Source: Tetrahymena elliotti 4EA
Taxonomy: Eukaryota > Ciliophora > Oligohymenophorea > Hymenostomatida > Tetrahymenidae
Reading direction: 5' to 3'
Assembly: GCA_000231825.2 (NCBI GenBank)
Contig: JH720304.1
Location: forward strand, 1,257,068-1,321,067
Length of the DNA stretch: 64,000 bases
The notes beneath the pieces were generated by a model that was given only the letters and a program-made list of their open reading frames with translations, made no database searches and had not been told where the DNA came from. The position numbers were made by a program, and so were the translations under genes. Positions 50,383 to 62,053 of this stretch are shown here, piece after piece; the stretch's first letter is position 1, and each line of letters opens with the position of its first letter.

Positions 50383-51043
50383 AAAATAAATAGATTATAG
50401 CCTCATAAACAGATATTTTCATTCTACCTCCAAAGAAAACACATTTTGTATCGAAAAATGTTTCTAGATCTTCCCATTTTTATCTTGAATAATTAATTAT
50501 TCTAAAGTTAGATTTTTAGACTGCTTTCTCTTTTAGTAACTCAAAAAGCTGCATGATTTCAGGATGGGGTTTTCCAATATAAGTATAGAGCTTTCTATTG
50601 ATAACTACTGACATTTTAACATCTTGAATTTCATCTATATAATCATATTCTGGCTGCTTTTCTTACTTTAGTAGAGATATATTACTTTTCTTACTCTTTT
50701 CACTCAATTCATTTGTATTTTAAAACTTACTGTTATTGTTGTTCATTGGAACCGAATTATTATCAACAGAAAAGATATCATTTTTTTCAGTATTGAATTG
50801 CTATTATTCTAATCCTTAAGTATTCATTTTAATCCAGTCCTTGGAAAAAATTATCTTTTATTTAGATTAAAGACACCTCTTAAAACTTTTAAAGAATAAT
50901 AATTGAGTATTGATTGCAATTTAATCAAAAATATCAAATTTTTCTTTTAAATAACTAAAAAATATATCTTTATATTAATCTGTAAAAATGATGGTGAAAT
51001 TTGCGTTAAGGCAATATTTTAAAATCATCCGTCCATCAGTCAT
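50153..51043 (-). CDS. N-terminal module homologue of unit 1
   Basis: ATG 51043 opens one continuous frame ('MTDGRMILKYCLNANFTIIF') of up to 296 residues to TGA 50153. A Gln/Asn/Ser-rich linker precedes 'RKLYTYIGKPHPEIMQLFE', 'KWEDLETFFDTKCVFFGGRM' and a membrane helix ('YEAIIYLFFTIIYIVYAV', ending near 50350). This block corresponds to 'KVIYSYKGPANQQIISILD' ... 'LFNKYCSWFSGTLNISF' plus helix of unit 2. Unlike unit 2, no clear signal peptide or further helices follow. Past 50350 the frame is weak, so the true 3' exon border is probably there. It may be the 5' part of the 43987-49638 gene or a separate, shortened gene. Confidence 0.55.
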
Positions 51044-51740
51044 AACTTATTACTCTCAGATATTAACAGTAATTCTGGTATTTTTATTTTATTTTTAATT
51101 ATCTATATTTTTCAAAAAAAAAACATTTAATTAGTTTAACATTTTTTATCTGAATTAAAAATGAATAGACAGGTCATAAATGAAATTTATCTGATTCTCA
51201 ACATTTTATTTAATTCCTATAATTATATTACAATGCAATTGAATGATTCTAACATAATTTTTAAAGTTTTTAAAAAAGTCATTTTTTAAAGGTTATTTAG
51301 ACAAAATATTTTATTTATTTAAATTTAATATTTTTACTTATTCCTCTCAAACAATTTAATATTTATCTTTCAAATATTTTAATGTTTAACTATTCATTTT
51401 AGATTATTTAACAATAATTACATAAGAAATAACAACAGTTTTATATTAAATATAAAAATAAAAAAAGAGAAATAAAATTAAAATTAAAAAAATATTTAAA
51501 AAAAAATGTAACTTTAATATATAAATTTAAACATTTATCAATCAATTTTGTATTTTAATAATTTAAGAGTAATTCAATTTTTAGTAATTTAACTTTCAAA
51601 ATAAATATTATTATCACTAATACCTTTATTTTTAAAATTATGGGACCTGTTTGTAATTTGTTTTGAGGTCTCTTTTTAGTAAAATAAATAAAATTCAATT
51701 GATCTGAATTATCAAAACTCTTATTAGAAAAGTAGAAAAA
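51044..51740. other. AT-rich region with coding-like stretch
   Basis: From about 51740 down to 51620 the minus strand keeps a protein-like frame in phase with the small ORF above it, past a TGA. The rest (51100-51560) is low-complexity AT sequence, with A/T runs near 51460-51510. Nothing else was seen. Confidence 0.4.
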
Positions 51741-51923
51741 TCAGTCAAACTCTATGAATTTGAATTCAAATAAAAAATAAGATGCTTCTTAGTAGCTGAG
51801 CTAATCTTCTTTTTACTTTAAATATCCTTAAAATAATTTTAATAATTATTTAGAAAGTTGATTACAAAATTAAAAATTAAATATGAATGAAAAGTTTTGA
51901 GTTTTTTATTAAGATTTGCTCAT
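51741..51923 (-). CDS. Possible small protein (60 residues) followed by open in-phase frame
   Basis: ATG 51923 to TGA 51741-51743 gives 60 residues ('MSKSQQKTQNFSFIFNFQF' ... 'EASYFLFEFKFIEFD'). The same frame continues after TGA with protein-like sequence ('NSDQLNFIYFTKKRPQNKL') to about 51620. It lies 76 nt past the stop of the gene at 51999. It could be a small gene, a gene with an undetected intron around the TGA, or a pseudogene. The function was not recognised. Confidence 0.3.
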
Positions 51924-51998
51924 AAGTAAAAATAGAATATGTAAATTAAGTTTTTTATCTTAATAAAATTTAGGGTTTTTGTTTATGAGATAAAATTG

Positions 51999-54900
51999 TC
52001 AGTTTTTGAAATTTCTGGATAAATCATAGTCATCTCTAATAATGTTTTAGAACATATTTGAAAGCTCACGTTATAGATTCATCTAGTAATTCTGATTGTG
52101 TTTTTAGAATAGGTCATTAACTTTACCAAGTAGATCTTTTTGTTCTCTCAAGTTTATCTTTTATTATACATACAAATGCACAATGTCATATAATGAATTG
52201 AAGAATGATTCACAATTTTTATGTTTATGTAACTCAAATTTATCATTTATGAATTTAATTTCATAAAACATTTCTGTATTTTTTAGTTCTTGCAAGAATT
52301 GATAGAAATTGTCTCTGTTAACTAAGGAATTGGCAAGACTCATACGGACTTTAGGTAAATAAACAGAGTGAAGGTCATCTAAAAATTCTTTGATTTGCTT
52401 CTTTTTCTATTACTTTAATATGTAAGACTTAACTTCTTAATATGCTGTCATGTAGTTCATGTGACATTCTTTATATTTATCACTTTAGATGATTGCTTAT
52501 AATTTAGTTAAGAATTAAATGTCTATATCTTGAAGAGAAATAGTAACTATATTCTTAATTCTTTCTATTATTTTGGCAGTAAAGATGTAGAAAGAATTTA
52601 ATTTTGATTTCTTCATTTCTGATATAAATGTTTCTATTTGTTTATCAAAATTAGTTTAAAGATCAATGCATTAATTAACATTTTGAATGAAGTTTTGATC
52701 TCCAAGATCTATTATTCTTTTGCAGTTATCAAAACACTCAGTAAAAGATAGACGAACACGATTACACTCAAGTACATATTCAAAGAATGAATAAAAGCAG
52801 CGAGCAGTAGTCTCAAAACGATGATATATCTCCATATTAACATTTTTTCTTTTTTTAAGATAAATTTCAATTTTCTAATTTGTATTGAAAGTATAAAGCG
52901 ATTAAATATAAGAAACTAAACTATCTTATTTTGGGTCTTACTAGATAGATTTTATTAAGGTATTAGATTCATTAATTAAAAATTTATTTAATTCTATAAA
53001 ATAACCAGTTAGAAGTTTATTTTGCTTAGCCTCTAAATAATAACCTTCAAGTAATTAGAAATGTAGTGGCTAGCTCTTGAATCTACGTTAGAGAGTCTTG
53101 ATTTCATCTTAAAAATTTTAGAAATCTATTTTGTTTGTTATGTAAACATTATCAATTCCATTAATAGGCTCATATATTTTCCCACTTTCTAAGATAATAA
53201 GATAGAATTTTTCAATACGAGCATAAATGACATTCTTATCATTTGCTAATTAATCAATAAGTTAATTCTTTTATGTAATATTTTACTCAATAGCTTTCTT
53301 ATTGATTTACTCAATACATCTTCTATGAAAATCTGAAGAAAACTATGTAATTACATTTAATTACTTTTACAGATTTCTGTCATTCATACAGATTTAACGA
53401 ATTGCATCACTAAATGATTCAAAGCTATATTCCTGTCCCATCTTAGCCAAATCTTACATTTTCTCATAAGCTTTCTTAAATGTTTCATGTTTCTTCATAT
53501 AAAGATCAATTAACTAAAAGAATCCTTAATTTGCATCCAAAATTTATTTAAAATCCAAATTCTCTTATTCAATAGATACCATTGTTTATATTCCTTGAAT
53601 CATACTACAGAATCTTTTAAATTATGCTTCAATTTTAGTGTCTGTCAGATCCAAGTTGCTAACTAAACTCTAAAAAGATTTCAAATCAATCAAATGTATT
53701 TCCTTTTGTAAGAATAAATTCCTGAAAAGTTTCTTATGGATTTACTTTAATGAAATGTAAATCTTTTTGGCTTTCTTCAAATTGATATAACTCATATTGC
53801 ACCTGACTTAAGAATCATAAATATGAGCACCTATATTTTGAAGAGTCTCTTTAAGTTATTTGTAGAAAATTTCTAATTCTTCTAGTTAGAGTTTTTATTT
53901 ACCTTCATCAACAGATTCCCATTACTTTTAAAGATTTAATCCTAATTTTATTTAAATTTTTAACAATTTTAGGCTGGTTGTATGTATTTACAAGCTAAAT
54001 TTTTCAAATAAAAGTAATAGAAAAATTATTTATTAATTTATCTTAGCTAATCTTATGAGGGAAAAAAATATTATAATTTTCAATTTACATATGTTGAATT
54101 ATTAAAGGATTGAGTTATTGAATTTTTAAAAATAAAATTTAGATTGGATCGATTAGATTTTATATCTATATCAAATGTAATCAAATTCAGAATGGACATT
54201 TCAAAGTCCATATTTTGCAATTGAATGTCATAAATCAATCACTTTTAATGGATATAATTAGATTTGCAAACACTTAATCGTTTAGATTTTCAATTATCAA
54301 AAAAAAAAATAGTGTGAATGAATTAATGGATAAATCCAAGTCAATTTATTCATTAAACTAATCACTAGATGATAGAATATTTGTTATTTAAAAAAAGGAA
54401 ATTTTAAAATATCTTTAAGAGTTTGGTAAGAAACCAAAAACTATGAAAATACCCTAAAAATTTAATGAAATTACCTTGGTTTTATAGAACTTTGATTGAT
54501 TCGTCTACTTCAGATTCTACATATCTATATTTCAATACATAAGACTCAATTGACTTCAAACTTTACTTAGAGGATTTAATTTCTTTCTAAATTTAATCAT
54601 TTAATACTGTTAAAAAGTGATCGTATGGCAAATCTAATTCTGAACAGAGTTCCTTAATTTTATTTTAATCTAAAAAAAGTGTTATTTTAAATTATTACCA
54701 AATATTTTACCAATTTAGTTTAGACTCTATTCAACTTATTCTTGAAGATCTATTGAGCCTTTATAGAGCTCGAAGATATATTCAATATCTTTTTAACTAA
54801 TGTTTGGGTGACTCATTGTTTCGATTGTAGATCTGTGTTTGCTCATAATATCCATGGGATGAACTGTATCAGAGAGATTTTTCTTCAGTTATTGCATACA

Positions 54901-57171
54901 CTATATACTGGTAGTACTATAACTTTAAAGAGATTCTAAAAATTATTTTTATTTCATTATTTCTTCATTAACGTTGAAGTTATAAAAATAATTTTGCTCA
55001 CTTTTAGTTGTTTTATCAATAAGATTCAAGTAAAATGTAATATTTTCTTACATATCTTACAGAACCTTAATAAAGCTATCAAAAACTTATGCATTATATT
55101 CATTATTTTTACGCATAGGCAGTCTCATGTCTAAGAAGACAACACACAAGTATTTTAACATAATCTTTTAAAATGGCTCATATTTAATCTATTTGTATAT
55201 CGTACACTGCTTTAAGTTGAATAATCCTGTTCGTATATCAATCAGTAAGTTAGATGTGTCTTGCTCATCCTAGCATAGAAAATTCCAAGCTTATTTGAAA
55301 TTAGGCAAAGACTTTACCATAAGATAAACAGCATCTCTCAAAACTTAATCAAGTGGTATTTCTATAATCAGCTTAGATTTTAAATCATCAAGTTTACTTT
55401 TTTCAGATTTAGATATAGTGCTTTGTCTAATAAACATTTTATCTACTTATTTATCCTAGACTTAAGATATAGTAGCCTTTGCAGCTTCACAGTGATTCAA
55501 GGCATCAGCTAATCTTCTAAGAAGTAATTCACTGGTTACTGTTTTTTCATTAGATAATTATGATTCTTATGTTTTTAACTATAACTATGACTATTCTGTC
55601 TGTGAATTATTAAACTCAGCACAATCATACTTATACTCTATTAATTAAAGTTTAGACAAATTCAATAATTAATTTTCATGAATTTCTTTCAACTGTCCCT
55701 CTAAATCTAAATCGATTCTTCCATCAATAGCTAGTTTCTTTATTTTTTATTTTTTAGTTTATTAATTTTCGATATTTTCAAGAAGCTACTTTGAAGATGT
55801 CAAAGATGTTTCATTTATAGTCAATTATAATAATTTAATGAGCTTTATTTAAACTCTTATTCTCTCTAAAATATTAGATTTCAAATCACTTGGATTTGTG
55901 TATGTAGTTAGAATATTAATACAGCCTTCTTATTAAGTCACTCCATATTTTTTGTCAATAAATTAAAGAATATGTTCAATTTTTTTTACCCCTTTTGCTT
56001 TTTTTGCATTACTCATCCATCGTTTTTCATTATTTATTCCAAAAATACTTTAAGATTACTATGATTCATCTTTATCTCCTATTTTGTTAATAAATTGATA
56101 ATTGAAAGATTTTGAGTCTACTGCATCAGCAAGCATATTTTAATTATATTTATAAAACGATTTTTATCTTCTTAGCTTACCCAGACTAAGAGTAGAAATG
56201 TCTGGAGAATTCACATTATTATTTCCTCCTTCTGATAGGTTACGCTATTATGCTTTACGGAACATTGATTATTACATAGTGTTTCCTTAAAATGAACCTG
56301 TATTTATATATTATGGACTATTCACCACTTCAAAATCTTCTAAATCTTAATACTTAGTGTTTTCACTGAACCTTACAGAATCATTTTCTCTGGAATGGCT
56401 TCTTTACTATTTATTATTTATAGTGATTATAGGCTGTATTTTCTTTTATTAAATTTGATTAGGAAGTAGATTATCTTTGTTAGTACTGCTTTGGAATTTA
56501 CTAAATTGAGAAATCTATGGAGGATATAGAGATGAACTAAAATTCGAAGGTGAATTCTGAACTTGAGATTAAAGTAAGTTTCTCTAAAAATGAGATGGTG
56601 TAGAATTTAAATTATTATTAGCTATATTTATACTATAATTGTTATCTCTTTAAATAGTACTAGAAAAAGTTGAGTGTTGATATGCCTAATGTGGAGTCAT
56701 ATTTTATCCATATTAGCTTTGCTATTGCTAAATCGGCTAGCGATTTAAAGGAGTATTAATCTAAATACTAGTATTGCTATAAGCCTAAGTCATGGCTTAA
56801 AAATTATTTTTTGGAGTCAATCCATATCCCTATATGCTATTTGATTGATTTAAATTTATTGGCTACATATTAATATTAGGAGCAGCATAACTTTACATTT
56901 AAGGACTCTAATTTAGATTCACTTAAAAATTTTTATTTGGCTAAATGCTTGATTAAGAATTATTATAGCTGCTAACATATTATTGGCTTGTTGGATTTGA
57001 TGGTGGCAAACTTCTCAATAAATTAATATCTTAGCCTTAATATGGTTACTGCTTTTAATCTAATCCACCTTACCTTTAATTAGCCTACTATATCTGATTC
57101 TAGTAACTAAACATGGCGAAACTACTCAATTGCTAATTAGGTGGCTGCCTTTAGTGGTGATATGTGTTCAT
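51999..57171 (-). CDS. Long helical protein with Gln/Asn-rich N-terminus
   Basis: ATG 57171 ('MNTYHHQRQPPNQQLSSF') to TGA 51999-52001, about 1,500 residues. The first 350-400 residues (to about 56000) are Gln/Asn/Ser/Pro-rich, low complexity and likely disordered. From about 56000 onward the sequence is Leu/Lys/Glu/Gln-rich and predominantly helical ('KGVKKIEHILQFIDKKYGV', 'LRRLADALNHCEAAKATIS', 'LLEGYYLEAKQNKLLTGYF', 'KIIERIKNIVTISLQDIDI'), suggesting long helical bundles or coiled coils rather than a catalytic fold. Few introns interrupt it, at about 54665-54700 and 53960-54480. No signal peptide or membrane span was seen. It may be a cytoskeletal, tethering or scaffold protein, but that is inference from composition; no known family was recognised. 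Confidence 0.7.
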
Positions 57172-57544
57172 GTGTTTTATTAAATTTTTTGATCAATTAA
57201 AATAAATTGTTTGCTAATTATAATAAATATTATTCTTTATTTATTTAGTCGTTTTTTACAAGCAAAATCATTTAATATTCATCATAAATTTCTTTGTTAA
57301 ACACTCTTTATGTTCTATTTTAATTTTAAGTATATTAGATATGAGTCATAATTCATTTCTAAGTATTCTAACAATCAAACCATTAATTCTTTATTCTATA
57401 ATACTAAATCATTAAAAATAATTTTCAACTCAACTCTATTATTATTCATATCTCTTTAAAAAATAATTTTTCATTCATTTAGTTATCTTTAATAATCAAA
57501 ATTAAATATATAATTAATTCAATTACAAATTAACTCTAAAATTA

Positions 57545-57633
<89 letters not shown>

Positions 57634-58162
57634 AATATTTATTTTTATCATTGATATCAATTTCATTTAAAATCTCTTTTATTTATTATTCATTAAATCT
57701 AAATTTATTAACCAAATTTAAATATTTTAAAGTAATGATAACTTAATTGAATAAATAAGAAAAGACTTTAAACAAAATAAATATTTTTTAATTAAAAATA
57801 AAATAATAATAATAATTCACTGTAAAGAGAGAATATTTTAACAATAAAAATTATTTAATTTGTGGAAATTTTAAATTCTAAAATAATTTAATCAAGTAAT
57901 TATTAAAAATCTCAAAAATTAAAATTTAAGTTTGTTAAGTTAGCAAAGATAAATAAATGAAGGATTAATAGTTGGTTATAGTTAAATCAATAATTAAAGT
58001 CATTATTTAATCTAGAACGAAATGATATTTGATAAAATACTTATTTGTTAAAAATTAATTAAAAAAATATTCGTTAAAAGTAGAAAGTTATTGTAATTAA
58101 TAAATTAATATAAATACTTATTTTTTATTTGTTAAATAGGCATATTTATTGATTTGCTTAAA
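57172..58162. other. Divergent promoter region with CT microsatellite
   Basis: About 1 kb between two divergently transcribed genes; it should contain both promoters. Apart from the CT microsatellite it holds AT-rich low-complexity sequence only. Confidence 0.55.
57549..57632 (+). repeat. (CT)42 dinucleotide microsatellite
   Basis: An uninterrupted CT repeat of 84 nt, directly visible. It is a pure pyrimidine strand, with the purine strand opposite, and its 50% GC content contrasts with the AT-rich flanks. It is about 380 nt upstream of the minus-strand gene start and 530 nt upstream of the plus-strand one. Length in the assembly may be approximate because such tracts are hard to sequence. 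Confidence 0.98.
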
Positions 58163-60854
58163 ATGTTTTCTTGGTTTAATTAAAGTAAATTATCTACATC
58201 TAGATTATAAGAACAAGCTTAAAAAGAACCTTTAAGGTTTAGAGGAACTATTATTAATCCAAGCTCTGTTTCAAATGAAGAGTTTTTCATGCTTCTTTAG
58301 GAAATAGGAGATTTATAATCTGAAGAATAGATGGATAGCTCTAATGTTTTATCTTTGTAGAATGGATAGATATAAATCTAATTTAATTTTTTAAGTAAAT
58401 TAAATCCTTATGAAAAATAGAATTTTTCTACCTCAGATATAATCATGCTATTACTTTAAGTTGATGAGAATGATGTGAGCGAATAGTTTAAATATATTGA
58501 AGATTATTTACATTATTATGATGAAAATTGTTATGAAAAAAAGAATTCTCAAGCATTCTTTTTCATTTAGAATTTTTAATATAAAATTCATGAAAATAAT
58601 GAGTTTGAGTTTTAAATATCTGAGTTACTCACTTAACATCCTCATATTATTAACTGTAAAGTGAGTTCTGACAATAAAAATACATTGAATCAATTGCTTA
58701 TACCTAAAATCTTAAAATTCACTTAACAGTAAGACTAATAACAAGGGTGGAGTCCTATAAATACAAGTGAATAAGATCAGTTTAGCTTGCAGAAAACTTC
58801 AAGAAATGTAATAATTTATCTTTTTTATTTAAATTGAAAATTAATTTTATTTTCAATTACATATTTAAAAGGTATTAGATTAACTAGATTAATATAAATA
58901 AACAAGATAAACTTCTTAATCACCACCTCCTTAATCATAAAGATGGTTATAATCATAGTCCCCACCTCCTTTATAATTATAACCTAGATAATCATCAAAT
59001 TCACCACCTCCACCTTAAAATGTTCCTTTAAAATCTAAAAAATCAATATTTGAAAATCCTTTGATAGCAGCACTTAAGCAGCAATAAGAAGACAAAAAAA
59101 TTTAAGAAGAATTAATGAAAAGCTAGCAAGATAATCTTTTATAGTTAAACAACTAATTTAAATCGTCTTCTAACATCTTTTCAAATTCAAATTACAAGGA
59201 ATCTCCTGAATAATCTTTAATTAGTAGAAAGAGAGATACAAACTAGAGTCTTATTTACTACAATAGTAGTAATAAAAAATTTGAGAATGATTCTCCTCTT
59301 AGCACTTTGAGATTTCGCGATGAAGAAAAGGAATATAATCATTAAATAAAAGTTAAGATGTCTCCATTCAGATAAGAAATTACAACAAATTATACTTATC
59401 CTAAATTATCAGGTGAAAAATAACCTCCGATATTTAAAACAAGTCTAGTTTAAGGTGATAACCAGGATTATTTAATATAAAATATAGCAAGGAAAATCTC
59501 AAGAAGCAATAGCCCTAAAAATTAATAAATTTCTTAACAATAAAAAGAAGGATCTAATACAATAAAATAATTTAATAACTAAAATTTTCTTGATGTAAGT
59601 ATAAATAAGTAAAATTTAGATAAGTCAGTCAATAAAAGTGAAATCAAGTTAAATAAATATAGTGAAATTCCTAGATCAATAACACCAACTAAATTTCAAA
59701 ACCAATTAAATTCTAATTAATAATAATAAAATGAATTAAGAAGAAATAAAAGCACTCTTGGTATAAGATAAAGCAACACGATTATCGAAATGGAAAGATC
59801 CAAAACACCAAATAAGTAGAATACCAAAAAATTATAAAAGCAAATAGTAACTCCAAATGTTTCATCTTAAAACTGTATTTTAAAGCTCAATGTAGAGATT
59901 TAAAATAAAATAGTTTAATTAGAAGTAGAAGAGCATGATACACCACATACTTTAACATATAAATTGCTATAATAATGTAATTCTTCCGGTCAGCTAAAAT
60001 AAGTTAAATAGATTTCCTAAATGATAGAGTAGAAGTTAAAAAAATATCTCTAAAATGTAGAAAAATACTTTAAGAACCAATCAAAGCCATAAATAACCTA
60101 TACATGTAAATAAAACAAATAAATTCTTTAAGAATTAATTGATAACGATTATCAAGAAGTGTAGAAAAAGAAGAAATTAGGTTAAAACAGCTTATACTAA
60201 GGATTGGATAGAAGCTATTAGAAATTTACAAATATAAGTAATTAGGATGAAATAAATAATAGACCATCTAGTGCACTTACAGCTAAAAATAACTGTTAAT
60301 AGCCTTAAATTTAATAAAATATATTAGCAAATAAATATATAGGAGAAATCTAAATATAAGGGAATGTTAATGGTAAATTATAGAATATATCTATGATGAT
60401 AGAAGAAAATACTTAACCAGATGTGCAGGCATCATAATTCTTGATCTAAAATAATTTAAGTTTAGACCTGAAAGATTAAATCTGCTAATAAATTTAATAA
60501 ATTATAGCTTAACATAAATAAGTCAATACATACTCTGAAATTTTTTAAGAAAACAGAGAATAAATCAGTTTCATCAAAGAACTCAAATCTAAATATAGAT
60601 TTGATAATAATGTTCTCTTCCAAAGTATTTAGAAATCATAAGCTAAAATAAATCACTTTAGAGTCAACTTAGAGCTAGAAAGTGGAAAAATTGTTAAATT
60701 TAACTTTAACGATACAGATAATTTAGCAAAAGCAATAAATATATTTTGTATCAATCATAAACTTTCTTCTAAAAATTAGCAAAAGTTATATAATATATGC
60801 CAATAATCTATTAAATATTATAAAGAATTAAATGTCAAAAAGCGTTAGTAGTGA
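58163..60854 (+). CDS. Disordered protein with three C-terminal copies of a small alpha/beta module
   Basis: ATG 58163 ('MFSWFNQSKLSTSRLQEQ') to TGA 60852-60854, about 870 residues, with one intron at about 58810-58871. An N-terminal region looks folded and acidic ('SDIIMLLLQVDENDVSEQ'). A long Ser/Gln/Asn/Pro-rich stretch with 'SQSPPPQSQRWLQSQSPPP' repeats (about 58890-59870) is probably disordered. The C-terminal third has three related units: 59870-60050 ('LKLNVEIQNKIVQLEVEEHD'), 60331-60520 ('IGEIQIQGNVNGKLQNISMM') and 60652-60830 ('RVNLELESGKIVKFNFNDTD'). Each is two beta strands, then a helix and a Gln-rich helix ending in a 'QI.Q.I' pattern. No known family was assigned with confidence; a ubiquitin-like or adaptor-type fold is possible. 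Confidence 0.65.
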
Positions 60855-61434
60855 TAAATTTATAATAAATATTTGTTGTTTCTTCTTTTAAATTTCTTAG
60901 TAATTTCCTTCCTTTTGATATTTTATCTTAAAAATAATTCAACCCTTTTCTCTTAAATAATCTTTTAATAAGTATCATAAAATTCTTTTTTTAAATATCT
61001 AGAATATTAATTTGTTTTATGAAGTAACAAAATTATAAAAAAAAATTTAAGTATTGGAATTAGATTTGGATAACCTAAGCTATTCAAACAAACAATTTCT
61101 TAACTTATCAATAAAATAGGTAGAATTAATTTTTTAATCAAATAAAGTTTCATCTTTTTATCCTGCTAAAATTAATCAAACTTCAAAGTAATTTATGGTT
61201 AACTAAATTGTTAAATTAACATTAATAATTTAATATTTGCCAAAAAATCAAATAAAATTTTTCAATAATTTATTTAATTTAGAGTTGAATATTTTAAGTA
61301 ATTTTGTTAAAAAATTAAGCTTGTTCACTTTTTTCGGTAAATTTTAAAGGCTCTTCTTATAACTACAAATTAGAGTTTATGAAAGAAGCATAAGATCTTG
61401 AAAAATCAAAAAACTTAAAATTAAAAATCAATGA
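60855..61434. other. AT-rich intergenic region
   Basis: Spacer between the three-module gene and the hairpin element. No coding pattern was seen. Confidence 0.5.
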
Positions 61435-61571
61435 TATATGTAGAAATACGTGTTCTGGCTCAAAATCCCAAAACCCAAACAGCCCTAGACATTTTCTCTA
61501 CAATGAAAAAGTTGTCGAGAAAGCGTTGAGGGCTGTTGGGGTTGAGCCAGAACAGGTATTTCTACATATAT
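61435..61571. mobile_element. MITE-like hairpin element with target-site duplication
   Basis: The two ends are near-perfect inverted repeats: 29 nt from the left (TATATGTAGAAATAC then TGTTCTGGCTCAA) match the right end with one mismatch. The match continues imperfectly through AACAGCCCT and TTCTC.ACAA, so nearly the whole 137 nt can fold into one long stem. A 7-nt word, TCAATGA, flanks it on both sides (61428-61434 and 61572-61578), as expected for a target-site duplication. GC content is far above the surroundings. It has no ORF, so any movement would need a transposase from elsewhere. A hairpin-forming non-coding RNA gene is an alternative. Confidence 0.75.
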
Positions 61572-61578
61572 TCAATGA

Positions 61579-62053
61579 ATTTCTTAAAATAATTTATTTA
61601 TTTTAACATTTTTTGAATAACAAAAAAAATGAATAATAATAAATTTTTCTTTTAAAGAATATTTCATATTTCACAATTTAACTTGATTTTGAAAGAATTT
61701 TTAGGAGCAGTTTAAAGATAACTAACTCACTCAAAAACTAAAAATACTTTAAAAGAATTTATTGATATCTGAATGAGAACCTTATCAGTTTATTTTCTTA
61801 TTTCTTCGAAGGATTAAAAAATTTATGCTATTCTAGTAATTTTATATAACGAATAATATCTAAGAATTTACATGTGGCCGCTGTATAAATATTTATGATA
61901 AAATAATATATGAATAGTTTGTCAGTAAATTTTAGAAAGCAAAAGGCATATCAGTAATAATTTGTTATATCGAATCAATTAATTTAATTACATATTTCAA
62001 AGTTTAGTCAAATTTTATAGAAATTAGAACAATATCTTTTAAATTTGATTTTT
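61579..62053. other. AT-rich spacer upstream of the GTPase gene
   Basis: About 475 nt between the hairpin element and the GTPase start, with no coding pattern or structure. It should hold the GTPase promoter. Confidence 0.5.
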
